The notes under the pieces were generated by a model. It had not been told where the DNA came from. It saw nothing but the letters and a program-made list of their open reading frames with translations, and did no database searches. From positions 1 through 59,454 of IMG/VR virus record IMGVR_UViG_3300014720_001630: a DNA stretch of 59,454 nt. One strand, given 5' to 3'. The stretch comes from a virus. The position numbers and the translations under genes were made by a program. How positions within the stretch are numbered: position 1 is the first letter of the stretch; each line of letters opens with the position of its first letter. Positions 41,211 to 49,891 of this stretch are shown here, piece by piece.

Positions 41211-42344
41211 TCACTCCTCCCCGCCGGCCGAGTTCATAAACTGCTCCAGCGCGGAGTGCAGGTCGGGGCGCGCGGTCTTGAGGTTGGCGAGGACGATGGC
41301 GTTCGTCGCCCACACCTTCTTCATGTCCGGCGCGTCGGAGAGCACGGCCTGCATGGCGGCGGCGTAGCCCGGCCAGTCGGGCGTGCCGTCCGGCTTGTTG
41401 GGCACCGGCAGGATCTTGGCGCGGGTGGTCTTGGGCGGGGTGCCCTGAGCCGGCGCGGGCTGCGGCGCCACGCGGGCGGCGAGCGCGTCCACCTGTGCGG
41501 CGGCCTTGGCCTGCGCGGGTGCAGGCTGCGGTGCGGGCTCGGGCTCCGGCGCGGGTTCCGGCTCGGGTGCCACGGCCTCCTCCCAGTCGGTCACGTCCAC
41601 GGCACCGTCGGGCATGACGCCGGGGATGGGGGCGCCGTCGATCGTCTCGCCGTCGAACTCCGAAAGGGCCGACGCGATGCGCTCCACCTCGGGGCTGCGC
41701 GGCATGTACTTGCTGGCCCGGCGCACGACCGTCTTGCGCCACATCTCCTCCTCGTCCGTCACCCAAGGGCCGACGACTTGCCCGTCCTTGGTCTTGGCCG
41801 ACGAACGGTTGCGGATGGCGAGCACCTGGTCCTTGTCCATGTACTCGAAATCGACTGTGCCGTTGGTCATGTGCCAGACACAGTAGACGCCGACGAGCGC
41901 GCCGCGGTCCTTGGGGGCGGGCTTGTGCTTGATCTCCTTGGCCGTGCCGAGGGTCTGGTCGAACTCGTCGTTCTCGCGGACGGTGTGCGCGTAGATGGTG
42001 CGGATCTGGCCGGACTGGCGGGCGAGTTTCATCAAGCCGCCGTAGCGCGGCGAGAAACGGGCGATGTAGCCGCCGGCGCGCTTGTCGTACTGCTTGAGGA
42101 TGTCGGCCTCGCCGAGAGCGGGGTTAAGCGACAGGCCCAACTCGGCGGCGTCACGGCAGGCTTTGAACAGGCTGCGCCGGTCCACGGTAAGCAGGTCGGG
42201 GTTGGCCGTGACGGCAGCGATCACGACGGCCTCGAACTTCTCGGGCTTGACGTGCGAGGGCAGCATCTTCGCCATCGTCGGGAAGGCGGCGGCGAACTCG
42301 GACTTGAATTGGTTGAACGGTGCGACGGCGGTGGATTGGGACAT
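41211..42344 (-). CDS. recT: RecT-family single-strand annealing protein
   Basis: The 377-residue protein anneals complementary single strands in phage recombination. The family core spans residues ~1-225: KPEKFEAVVIAAVTANPDLL, AAELGLSLNPALGEADI, SPRYGGLMKLARQSGQI and MWRKTVVRRASKYMPRSPE, all RecT hallmarks. A Pro/Glu/Ala linker (about 235-290) and an extra C-terminal helical domain follow, making it longer than usual RecT (~270-300). ATG 42344 has GGAGG and overlaps the preceding microprotein stop. It pairs with the YqaJ exonuclease. Confidence 0.92.
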   Translation of the reverse strand: MSQSTAVAPFNQFKSEFAAAFPTMAKMLPSHVKPEKFEAVVIAAVTANPDLLTVDRRSLFKACRDAAELGLSLNPALGEADILKQYDKRAGGYIARFSPRYGGLMKLARQSGQIRTIYAHTVRENDEFDQTLGTAKEIKHKPAPKDRGALVGVYCVWHMTNGTVDFEYMDKDQVLAIRNRSSAKTKDGQVVGPWVTDEEEMWRKTVVRRASKYMPRSPEVERIASALSEFDGETIDGAPIPGVMPDGAVDVTDWEEAVAPEPEPAPEPEPAPQPAPAQAKAAAQVDALAARVAPQPAPAQGTPPKTTRAKILPVPNKPDGTPDWPGYAAAMQAVLSDAPDMKKVWATNAIVLANLKTARPDLHSALEQFMNSAGGEE

Positions 42345-42493
42345 CAACGGCCTCCAAGAAGGTCAGCGGTGGAAGGGACAGGCCCGTAAGTGAACGTGTA
42401 GCGGGTGACAGGAGCGGACGCCGCATCGACGCCGACCATGAAGCCGGCGGAGAAGAAGATGGCGGCGAAGGCCAGCCATGCGAGGTGGGTCAT
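42344..42493 (-). CDS. 49-residue secreted or membrane microprotein
   Basis: The frame starts on an ATGA overlap with the YqaJ stop and ends overlapping the RecT start (TGATG). The N-terminus MTHLAWLAFAAIFFSAGFMV is a signal peptide or membrane anchor, followed by a polar tail ending in DLLGGR. Exact coupling on both sides supports it. Its role inside a recombination operon is unexplained. Confidence 0.65.
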   Translation of the reverse strand: MTHLAWLAFAAIFFSAGFMVGVDAASAPVTRYTFTYGPVPSTADLLGGR

Positions 42494-43458
42494 GCCGACG
42501 CTCCCTTCCTCGGCCTACCCGCCGTGCTGCGAATCTGACACCGCCGGAAACCCTCGCGGCCCCCAATGGTCTGGCCGACCATCTCCTCGGTGACGAGTTT
42601 CCCTGGCGAGCCTTGCGTGTAGCCGAGATCCACCTTGACGCCGCCGATCATGGCGACGGAAGCGGTGTCCGCGAGCGCCCACAGATTTCCCTTAGCCTCG
42701 GCGCGCAGCTTCTTGCCGCGCTCCTCCAACTTGGCGCCGACCTTGAGCTTGCGGACCCATTGCTCGGCCTCGTCGGTGGGCAACTCCACCACGCGGTCCT
42801 CGGTGCGCTTGAACAATTGCGCGACACCATCGGCGTCGGCAAACCAGTCCACGGGCGGCTCGGTGCCGGCGGCAACGTCGGACCAGAACTGGCGTATGGC
42901 GGCGCGTATGGCGTCGATGATGGGCTCGGAACGCTGGATGAGCATGCGCCGGACCATGCCGCCGCAGTACCCGACGAGCCAGCCTTGCGGCTTGCCGGTG
43001 AGCATGAGTTGGTGCTGCACCTGCGCGATGTACGCGACGGGCGCTTGGATGATGTCCTCGCCCTCCCAGTCCCACGCATTGTCGGGATCGTCGTTGCCCC
43101 AACCCGTGCTGAACTTGACCTCGACCGGCTCGTGGCCCTGCATCGTCTCGTAGTCGAGGGAAGCGCCAGCGCGCAGGTCGGTGTCGGCGATGTACCGATG
43201 CACCTTGCGCAGCGGCCAGTCCCACTTGTCGGCCGCCCACGCAGCGAGCGCCGGTTCCATGTGGCGGCCCGTCAGCACGGCGGCATTCTTGTCGAGCGAG
43301 TCCGGCTCCAGCGTGCCGCGCTTCTCGTGCCACAGTCGCCAGCGCGTCTTGAACTTGGACAGGCCGAGCAGGATGGCGACTTCGCTGGCCCCTATGTGCT
43401 GGCGGCGTAGCTCGTGCCAGTGCGCCTCGTCGCGGACTTCGGTGGTGGTGATGGTCAT
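42490..43458 (-). CDS. YqaJ-like viral recombinase exonuclease
   Basis: The 322-residue protein has the lambda-exonuclease-type YqaJ fold: HIGASEVAILLGLSKFKT, AAVLTGRHMEPALAAWAA, ASLDYET with EPVEVKF (Asp plus E-x-K of the active site) and AQVQHQLMLTG. It should resect double-strand ends to feed RecT. A helical C-terminal region beyond residue 230 is additional. It overlaps both neighbours by four bases. Confidence 0.9.
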   Translation of the reverse strand: MTITTTEVRDEAHWHELRRQHIGASEVAILLGLSKFKTRWRLWHEKRGTLEPDSLDKNAAVLTGRHMEPALAAWAADKWDWPLRKVHRYIADTDLRAGASLDYETMQGHEPVEVKFSTGWGNDDPDNAWDWEGEDIIQAPVAYIAQVQHQLMLTGKPQGWLVGYCGGMVRRMLIQRSEPIIDAIRAAIRQFWSDVAAGTEPPVDWFADADGVAQLFKRTEDRVVELPTDEAEQWVRKLKVGAKLEERGKKLRAEAKGNLWALADTASVAMIGGVKVDLGYTQGSPGKLVTEEMVGQTIGGREGFRRCQIRSTAGRPRKGASA

Positions 43459-43634
43459 TGCGGCACCGCATCCAACTCCGCAAGCGCGGCAGTTAAAGCC
43501 GCCACCTCCGGCTCATCCAAAATGATAACGGCGTGGTTGGCATCGTTTGCTTCGGCGTCTCGACGCATTAAAGCTAACAATGCCCGCGCGCTTGTAATGA
43601 CGGCAAGCGCCGCATGTTCTTCGGCATGGGTCAC
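43455..43634 (-). CDS. Hypothetical protein, 59 residues
   Basis: GTG at 43634 overlaps the microprotein stop (GTGA), and the end overlaps the YqaJ start (ATGA). The protein is helical (EEHAALAVITSARALLALM) with a strand NHAVIILDEPEVAAL. Local G+C is slightly lower than flanks. Function unknown. Confidence 0.6.
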   Translation of the reverse strand: MTHAEEHAALAVITSARALLALMRRDAEANDANHAVIILDEPEVAALTAALAELDAVPQ

Positions 43635-43696
43635 AGGATCACCGCGCCCACGGCCATGATCGCCAACGACAGCAGCACCCATTCGAGCGGGGTCAT
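43631..43696 (-). CDS. 21-residue membrane microprotein
   Basis: A 22-codon frame starts at ATG 43696 with a strong AAGGAGG ribosome site and overlaps the next start by four bases. The product, MTPLEWVLLSLAIMAVGAVI plus Leu, is a single membrane segment with almost no soluble part. The ribosome site makes it credible. It could regulate a membrane protein or simply couple translation. Confidence 0.6.
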   Translation of the reverse strand: MTPLEWVLLSLAIMAVGAVIL

Positions 43697-43697
43697 G

Positions 43698-43874
43698 TCA
43701 GTCCTCCTTCTCAGCCAGTTTGGTCATCAAATCCGCGACAGCCTCGGCCTCCGTCGGCCCGTAGCCGTACAGACCTTCCTCCTCGTAGCCGTCCTCCCAC
43801 GCCTGCCAGTCGAACCGGCGGTCGGGGATCGGCGGATGCGTAAACTCGGTCTTGATCGTGGCGCGGGGTTTCAT
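43698..43874 (-). CDS. Small acidic protein, 58 residues
   Basis: ATG 43874 follows AGGGAG. The product contains FDWQAWEDGYEEEGLYGYG and ends in an acidic helix. It opens the recombination operon, downstream of a TGCAACACT element at 43900-43908 and a leftward TTGACA at 43925-43920. Function unknown. Confidence 0.65.
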   Translation of the reverse strand: MKPRATIKTEFTHPPIPDRRFDWQAWEDGYEEEGLYGYGPTEAEAVADLMTKLAEKED

Positions 43875-43899
43875 TTGCACTCCCTGTCTCGGCAAACCA

Positions 43900-43925
43900 T
43901 GCAACACTCATTATCCCCCTGTCAA
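43900..43925 (-). promoter_or_regulatory. Candidate regulatory site before the recombination operon
   Basis: Leftward TTGACA (43925-43920) is present but I see no convincing -10 box at 16-18 bases. TGCAACACT (43900-43908 on the + strand) is identical to a site in the promoter region at 52618. This fits an operator shared by the two Cro-like regulators. Confidence 0.4.
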
Positions 43926-43928
43926 CAC

Positions 43929-46508
43929 CTAATACGGAGCGTGGTCGCGCTCGTACCTGTCGTCTACGCCGGGCCGCGGCACGTTGCCGCCGTGATTGCG
44001 CCACGGCGTCTCGGACATGGGCTTGAACGACCAGCCTTTGAACATGCGGTAGCCGTTGAGCGTGATACGCCGCATGCCCTTTTCTTCCATCTTCTTGGCA
44101 AAGTATTGCCGCGACCAACGCTCGATGCGGCGATCGTGCCGGTAGCGAGCCCACTTGATAAGCGCCTCGTACAGATCGGCGGTGTTGATCTTTTCGTCCG
44201 GGTCGGCGACGAGGTTCGCCTGCACGAACTCGCCAAGCACGTCCTCGTCCTCCTTGTACTCGGCGGTGGCGTCGAGCACGGCCGGCGGGATCGGCAACTC
44301 CGACAGGGCCGCCTGCATCATCGCGCCCTCGATCATCCAGCGGAAAATCTGCGGCCCCTCCTCCTCAAGCAACTCCTTGTAGATTTCTTTCTTGTCGGCC
44401 TTTCCCTCAAACTTGGCGTTGAACGGAATGAGTTTGATGCGGCGCCAGGTGCCGTGGGTCTGGTCGAGGATGTTGGGCTTGGTGTTCGACATGAGGAACA
44501 CCTTATGCGTGGCGTCGAACTCGACATGGCTTTGCTGCAAGTGACGCCCGATCATCGTGTCGCCGCCCGTGATGCGCTTGATGGTGCCCATGGAGAGGGT
44601 CGCGTTCTGCTCAAGCTCGGCGGTGTAGAACATGCGGGCGCCCTTGAACCGGATCATGCGGTACTCGGGATTGCCGCCGCGCGGGATGCCGTCGAGCAGG
44701 ATGTCCGGGCTGTCGGTCGTCGCGTAGTCGCCGAGAAGGTGGCGCAGGATGTTGAGCAACTGGCTCTTGCCGTTCTGCCCCTCGCCGTAGAAGAAAAACA
44801 GGCATTGATGGCGCACGTCGCCGGTCAGCGCGTACCCGCACATAAGCTGCATGAAATGCGCGAGCGCATCGTCGCCGCAGCAAATGTCCATGATGAACTT
44901 GATGAACCGCTTGGGCCGGTCGCCGGACGGCGCGACGTGATAGGGCGCGCACTTCGACACGAGCCATTGCGGGCCGTGCGGGTGGATGTCGCCGGTCTTG
45001 AGATCCACGACGCCGGAAAGGGTATTGAGCAGATACGGGTCGCGGTCCATGTTGCGAGCGTCGAATTGGACGCCGGCAAGCGCCTCGGCCGACTTCATCA
45101 TCGCCTCGACCTTGCCCGTGCTCTGCGTCGAGATGGCCCACCGCTCCACCGCGCGCTGCGCGTCAAGTCCGTCGGCGTGCTGTGCCTCCCACTGAATGCG
45201 GATGGCGACGGACTGCGCAAGGCGGCGCACGGCGAGCATGTCGGGCACCCAACGCTGGCCGTTGAAGTAGACCCATCCGAGGCCGTAGCTGTATTTGATC
45301 CTGTCGCCAAACCAGGCGGCGAGGCGGCGGGCGTTGCCGAGATCCGTGTGCGGCTGCGCGCAGGCGTAGCCGAGGACGGCCGACCACTTCGGGCTATACC
45401 TGTCGTCGTCCGACTCCCAAGTAGGCCGGACTTCGATGACTTGCTCGGCGGCTGGCGGCGCCGGGAGTGCGAGCGGGGCGTGCCCATTCGCATGGCCGTT
45501 AAGGTAAACCTCGCCCGTCTCCGGGTCGTGAGGCGGCGGTGCAGGGGGCGGCGGCAACGCGCGTGTGCGCGGCTGCTGGCTGGCGCGTCCCCACCATTCC
45601 GGCAGGTCGATCGCCTCGCCGCCGACAGCGTCGGCCGCGGACTTGAGCGTGGTGCTGATCTCCTGATCGTGCAGACCGAGGCTCGCGGCGTGGGCGCGCA
45701 GCGCGGCTTCAACCTGTGCGGCCTCCATATGCCCGGCATTGATCCACTTGCGCGCGTTCGTCGCCACCTTGAACAGCGTGGCGTTGCGCTTGCCCTCCTG
45801 CGCGGTGGCAAGCTCGGCAATCATGTTGTCCCATGCGCCGTCGCGGTACTTCTGCTCGCGGCGCCCGACCTTGTGCGGGTCGTCGGTGCCGCGCGGGCGG
45901 CCGAGTTTGGGTGTCGTGGCCTTGGGCTTGGGGCGCAGCAGGTTGACAAGCCACTCGGGCGCGTCGGCCAGCGGCAGGTCGGCCGGCGAGAGGGTCATTA
46001 CCCAGTCGTAGACGTGGCCCGAGCGGTGGACAGATCCCGCCGCGTGGACCGTCGAGCCCTTGGTCTTGGACTCGATGCCCGGCCCGAGTTCGCCGTTCGT
46101 GTTCCGCAGGTCGTCGCCCGTGTAGCGGAAATAGATGTGGCAGCCGCGCGACGTGGCAACGCGCCAGGTGTCCGGCAGCGGCTCGTGGCGGTCCTCCAAA
46201 TCCTGCAACGCTTGCGCTGCGGCAATTCCGTCCACGTCGAGCACGAGCAGGCCGGACACAGGCCCGGCGCAGATGGCAATGTTTGCCTTGGGGTATCGCT
46301 TCTCCCACGCGGCAAATTCTTCGTCGGTCGGCAGGCGGGTTTGAAACGGCTTCCACTTCACGAGCGGGGCCTTGCCGATCTGCTTCTCGTCAACCTCGCT
46401 CGTCTGCGGGTCGATCATCGCCTTGGTGGCGCGCATCCCCGGCGCGTGCGTCGGGAACACCGAGAAGCCAAGGGCGCGCAGGCCTCGGGCGTGGGCGAGG
46501 AAGGTCAT
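43929..46508 (-). CDS. Primase-polymerase / SF3 helicase
   Basis: The 859-residue replication protein has an N-terminal PrimPol domain (about 1-200) with GLLVLDVDGIAAA (catalytic Asp pair) and GCHIYFRYTG, a linker, a D5_N-type domain, and a superfamily 3 ATPase with Walker A GEGQNGKS (about 575-582) and MIRFKGARMFYTAELEQ downstream. It would prime and unwind phage DNA. ATG 46508 overlaps the methyltransferase stop; an earlier start is less likely. The phage seems to rely on host DNA polymerase. Confidence 0.9.
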   Translation of the reverse strand: MTFLAHARGLRALGFSVFPTHAPGMRATKAMIDPQTSEVDEKQIGKAPLVKWKPFQTRLPTDEEFAAWEKRYPKANIAICAGPVSGLLVLDVDGIAAAQALQDLEDRHEPLPDTWRVATSRGCHIYFRYTGDDLRNTNGELGPGIESKTKGSTVHAAGSVHRSGHVYDWVMTLSPADLPLADAPEWLVNLLRPKPKATTPKLGRPRGTDDPHKVGRREQKYRDGAWDNMIAELATAQEGKRNATLFKVATNARKWINAGHMEAAQVEAALRAHAASLGLHDQEISTTLKSAADAVGGEAIDLPEWWGRASQQPRTRALPPPPAPPPHDPETGEVYLNGHANGHAPLALPAPPAAEQVIEVRPTWESDDDRYSPKWSAVLGYACAQPHTDLGNARRLAAWFGDRIKYSYGLGWVYFNGQRWVPDMLAVRRLAQSVAIRIQWEAQHADGLDAQRAVERWAISTQSTGKVEAMMKSAEALAGVQFDARNMDRDPYLLNTLSGVVDLKTGDIHPHGPQWLVSKCAPYHVAPSGDRPKRFIKFIMDICCGDDALAHFMQLMCGYALTGDVRHQCLFFFYGEGQNGKSQLLNILRHLLGDYATTDSPDILLDGIPRGGNPEYRMIRFKGARMFYTAELEQNATLSMGTIKRITGGDTMIGRHLQQSHVEFDATHKVFLMSNTKPNILDQTHGTWRRIKLIPFNAKFEGKADKKEIYKELLEEEGPQIFRWMIEGAMMQAALSELPIPPAVLDATAEYKEDEDVLGEFVQANLVADPDEKINTADLYEALIKWARYRHDRRIERWSRQYFAKKMEEKGMRRITLNGYRMFKGWSFKPMSETPWRNHGGNVPRPGVDDRYERDHAPY

Positions 46509-48082
46509 TCGCTTCCCTCGCGCAGCTTTTCGACCATTGCGATGCGCTCGCCGATCCAACGCATCACGGGAACGGCCATGCTATTTCCGTATGCGCGGTA
46601 CTGTGGACCGTCGGGACACTCGGACGCTGGCCGACCGCGCCAAGGAATTTGCGTCCAGTTGTCAGGAAATCCCTGCAATCTGGCGCACTCGGTCGGCGTC
46701 AGGCGGCGCACTTGCATGGCGTGCAGCAGCTTTGGCCCGGAGTGATTGGGCGCACCGCTTTCGGCGTTGAGCGTTGAAGTGACATCGCCGTCTATCGTCT
46801 GATTGTAGACATCGACCGCCACCGCAACCTGACCGCCGCCGTTCGCGTGGCTTCCGGCGTGGCCCATCGCGCGCAGTGTCGGCGCGGTGTCGCCGGCGTC
46901 GCCGCCGTGATCCTTGGCGCTGAACGCCAGCACATGCGGCTTGTCGCCGCCTCCTTGCGAGGCGCGCAGGGCGTGCGCCTTGTCGTCGCCGAGTTCCGCC
47001 GTCGCCCCGCCGTCGCGGCCGCGCAGGGCTACGCTGACCGGCACCAGCGGCGTGCCGCGGCCCGTGCCGTCCTCGCTGGCGTCGAAGCCTTCGCCGCGCA
47101 GGGCGCGGGCAACAGCTTGCACCTCGGCGCGTGCTTCCAACGTATAGGCGATATCGGCTTGGATGCCAACGCCGTCAGGGCCAGATGCCGGGTTCTCACG
47201 CAACGCGCCCGCTTGAATGGCGTGGGCGACAAACAGCCCCGCGCCGCCGAGCGCGTGCTGGTCCTCAAGGCCCTGCTTCTCGCCAAACGCCGCGTTGAGC
47301 GTCGGCGCTACGTCGGCCGGCAAGCGCGTGTCGGCGATCAGCGCTCCGTCGAGTTCGGCGTCGGTGCCGAGCCCGCCACCGACTCGAGTGCGCGCCGCAA
47401 GAGTGGGGGCAGTTCCTTGCCGCGCTTCTCGGCGCGGCGCAGGATGCCAGCGCAGGCTTTCGACGACAGGAAGAAGCGCGTCGGCACAGTCCCAGTTTCC
47501 AGAATTTCCGCGAGCGAGCACGAATACGCGCCGCCGTCGTTGCGCCAAGCCGAAGTGCTGGGCGTCCAAGATCCGCCATGCGGCGATTCTTTTGGGTCCA
47601 GAAACCACGCCTGCATCGGTCCATCCGCACCCCGCTGGCGCAACGATGGGTGCATCGTGGCCGACCAATCCCGCCAAGAAGGCGCCAAAGGCATTGTCGG
47701 CGACGGAGAGGATTCCGGGGACGTTTTCCCAAAGGATCCATGCGGGCTTGCGCCGAGCATCGCGTCGAAGATCGTCAATTGCATTTGCGAGCCTCACGAA
47801 TTCAAGGGTCAGGTTGCCGCGGTCGTCGGCGAGGGACTGCCGCAGGCCGGCGACGGAGAAGGCTTGGCAGGGCGTGCCGCCGACGAGGATGTCCGCGTCC
47901 ACAATCCACGCTTCGTCGCGCAGCTTCGTGAAATCGCCGTGGATAGGAACATGCGGGAATCGATGCGCCAAGACGGCGCGCGGGAATGCTTCGATCTCCG
48001 AGAACGCAAGCGGCGTCCAGCCAAGCGGTTCCCACGCCACGCTGGCAGCCTCAATCCCGCTGCACACGGACAAATACCTCAT
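46505..48082 (-). CDS. DNA cytosine-5 methyltransferase
   Basis: The 525-residue enzyme has C5-methyltransferase motifs in order: SVCSGIEAASVAWEPLGW (AdoMet), GGTPCQAFSVAGLRQ with catalytic Cys72, LWENVPGI (ENV), AQRRRRVFVLA, then a long variable region and the closing motifs VRRLTPTECARLQGFPDNW and YRAYGNSMAVPV. The variable region, where target recognition resides, holds at least five repeats of a TLxA/TL-type unit (APTLAA, APTLNA, AYTLEA, APTLRA, STLNA). It may protect phage DNA from restriction. Confidence 0.93.
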   Translation of the reverse strand: MRYLSVCSGIEAASVAWEPLGWTPLAFSEIEAFPRAVLAHRFPHVPIHGDFTKLRDEAWIVDADILVGGTPCQAFSVAGLRQSLADDRGNLTLEFVRLANAIDDLRRDARRKPAWILWENVPGILSVADNAFGAFLAGLVGHDAPIVAPAGCGWTDAGVVSGPKRIAAWRILDAQHFGLAQRRRRVFVLARGNSGNWDCADALLPVVESLRWHPAPRREARQGTAPTLAARTRVGGGLGTDAELDGALIADTRLPADVAPTLNAAFGEKQGLEDQHALGGAGLFVAHAIQAGALRENPASGPDGVGIQADIAYTLEARAEVQAVARALRGEGFDASEDGTGRGTPLVPVSVALRGRDGGATAELGDDKAHALRASQGGGDKPHVLAFSAKDHGGDAGDTAPTLRAMGHAGSHANGGGQVAVAVDVYNQTIDGDVTSTLNAESGAPNHSGPKLLHAMQVRRLTPTECARLQGFPDNWTQIPWRGRPASECPDGPQYRAYGNSMAVPVMRWIGERIAMVEKLREGSE

Positions 48083-48148
48083 CCGAGCAAACCTCCCCCG
48101 TTCTCGCGCGTTGTGTGCGAGCTATATGCGGACCACAACATATGGGGG

Positions 48149-48709
48149 CTATCCTGTCGGCTGCGGCGAGGGCGTCAGTCTGCGAGCACCGTCCGTCGGC
48201 TGCGGTGTGGGTGCGGTAGTCGGCGTCACGTCGATCAGCTTGCCGGACAGGTACGCCTCAAGCTCCTGCGTGCTCATCGTCTCGACGGACTTGCGGACGT
48301 TGACGTTGACCTCGGTGGTGATGAGGCCGTTGACCTTGGCAAGCGCTTCGAGCAGCCCGCGGCCGGCGGTCGCCTGACCTGGCGAGATGCGTTCGGCCTT
48401 CAGGTCGTCCAGCAACGATGCGATCTCGCGGTTCACGAAGTCGCGCGTGATCTCGACGCGGCTCTGCTCGCCGACGGGCGTGCCCTTGGGATTCCGCTCG
48501 GCCTCGATGCGGCGGACGGTCGCTTCCTGCGCGCGACGGAGCAGCGGCGCATAGAACGGGTCCGACATGATCTGGTCGTACTCGGCCTGCCCCAAGCCGA
48601 CGGCGCGGGCAGCGGCCAGCGGATTGAAGTTGCGGCCTAGTTCTTGGAAGAACAGGTCTTGCTTTGCGGTGAGGGGCTTGTCGCCGGGAGGCTTGTCAGG
48701 GGCCGTCAT
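48149..48709 (-). CDS. Possible terminase small subunit
   Basis: The 186-residue protein begins with a helix-turn-helix-like part: LTAKQDLFFQELGRNFNPLAAARAVGL, resembling the N-terminus of small terminases that recognise packaging sites. The middle is helical (REIASLLDDLKAERISPGQA) and the end Pro/Thr-rich. It is on the opposite strand and 45 kb from terL, which is unusual, so the call is tentative. Ends overlap the VRR-NUC start. The 66-bp gap to 48083 shows nothing. Confidence 0.45.
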   Translation of the reverse strand: MTAPDKPPGDKPLTAKQDLFFQELGRNFNPLAAARAVGLGQAEYDQIMSDPFYAPLLRRAQEATVRRIEAERNPKGTPVGEQSRVEITRDFVNREIASLLDDLKAERISPGQATAGRGLLEALAKVNGLITTEVNVNVRKSVETMSTQELEAYLSGKLIDVTPTTAPTPQPTDGARRLTPSPQPTG

Positions 48710-49191
48710 ATCTCACCTGTCGGGGTGGGCTTCTTCGGTCGGGAGGGGCCGGTGGACAAGACCGGCCCCATGACGCTGTTTCCAGCGCCAGCCCCGACAG
48801 GAAGCGCGACCGGTATAGCATCGGCCCGCTTGAGATGCAACACTTGTTGCGGCGTGAACATGCGGGCGACCCCCTCTAGCGCGTCGTCAACCGATCGCGC
48901 GAGGATGTAAGTCCCGCCGGCGGCTTCGATCGCGCCCTGCCAATCTATCTGCTCATCGCTCTGCTTGGACCATCGGACGGGGCGCTTGACCTCGATCGCC
49001 AAGAACCTTCCGTAGTAGCAGCCGAGAATGTCAGCCTGTCCCGGCATGCCGCCGAAGCGGATCGAGCGCGGGCCACCTTTGGTCCGCACCCATCCGTTGC
49101 CGACGGCGCTGCGCCAGATCGCCATGCCGGGGTAGGTGCCCAAGGCTAGGAGGATCTGGTCTTGGATGGTTTTTTCTTTGGGGGGCGGCAT
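48706..49191 (-). CDS. VRR-NUC nuclease
   Basis: The 161-residue protein has the VRR-NUC pattern: an N-terminal helix, WRSAVGNGWVR, FGGMPGQADILGC with the catalytic Asp, FLAIEVKRP with E-x-K, and DWQGAIEAAGGTYILARS. Such small nucleases act on branched or flapped DNA in phage recombination and packaging. A Pro/Gly-rich tail is extra. TGCAACACT also occurs inside this gene (around 48834) next to TGTTGC. Confidence 0.85.
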   Translation of the reverse strand: MPPPKEKTIQDQILLALGTYPGMAIWRSAVGNGWVRTKGGPRSIRFGGMPGQADILGCYYGRFLAIEVKRPVRWSKQSDEQIDWQGAIEAAGGTYILARSVDDALEGVARMFTPQQVLHLKRADAIPVALPVGAGAGNSVMGPVLSTGPSRPKKPTPTGEI

Positions 49192-49328
49192 GCAAGGATC
49201 CTGACGTGGTTCTTTCCGTACTTGTCGTGGTGCGCTGGCGCCCCGTCGGTCGGCTTGTAGCCCTTCGGCGGCTTGTGACCGTGGGGCACGCGGCGCACGA
49301 TGGCGGTTTGGCCGACGCGGAGTTTCAT
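49146..49328 (-). CDS. Small basic protein, 60 residues
   Basis: ATG 49328 overlaps the preceding methyltransferase stop (ATGA), and the 3' end overlaps the VRR-NUC gene by 46 bases in another frame. The product is basic (VRRVPHGHKPPKGYKP, PPKKKPSKTRSS) with a strand-like start. It may bind DNA. Family unknown. Confidence 0.6.
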   Translation of the reverse strand: MKLRVGQTAIVRRVPHGHKPPKGYKPTDGAPAHHDKYGKNHVRILACRPPKKKPSKTRSS

Positions 49329-49891
49329 GGGCTCACCCATCCGAGCGTGGGCGGTCCTTTGTGCGAGTGATCCCAAACGAACCATGCAAACGCGATCATG
49401 CCGCCCTCGTGCTTCTCAGCCAGCCGGGCACGCTGCAAGCTGAGGCGTCCGGCGAACACCCATACCCGCGCAAGCGGCGTGCTCTCAAACATCTTGCGCC
49501 GCTCGCGGCCCTCAAGCCATGCGAGGCGGCACAGCATGGCGACCTTGCCTGTGGTCAAGTCGAGCGCCTTGCGCACGAACGGCTCGGCCATCTTGAACGG
49601 CGGGTTGGTCACGATGTTGGGCGCGCGCGGCTTGTATTCCATGAGGAAGTCGGCGCGCGACTCTCCGTACCCTCGGTCAACCAAGTCGCTGCTGATAACC
49701 TCGTAGCCTGCGTCAATGAGCACCTTGCTGATCGCGCCGTCGCCGCATGCGGGTTCCCATATCGGCCCGTCGAAACGCTCGACCGACAGCAACGCGCGCG
49801 TGCCCTCCGGCGGCGTAGGATAGAAGTCGTCACGCTCGCGGTTCTCGGCGTCGGGAATGATGCCGCGGACATATGCTTGTGCTCCGCTCAT
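49325..49891 (-). CDS. DNA adenine N6-methyltransferase-like protein
   Basis: The 188-residue protein carries FYPTPPEGTRALL, the AdoMet-binding segment IWEPACGDGAISKVL and the catalytic NPPF in IVTNPPFKMAEPF. These are hallmarks of compact phage N6-adenine methyltransferases. It overlaps the helicase gene upstream and the small basic gene downstream by four bases each. Likely role: modifying phage DNA to resist restriction. Confidence 0.85.
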   Translation of the reverse strand: MSGAQAYVRGIIPDAENRERDDFYPTPPEGTRALLSVERFDGPIWEPACGDGAISKVLIDAGYEVISSDLVDRGYGESRADFLMEYKPRAPNIVTNPPFKMAEPFVRKALDLTTGKVAMLCRLAWLEGRERRKMFESTPLARVWVFAGRLSLQRARLAEKHEGGMIAFAWFVWDHSHKGPPTLGWVSP

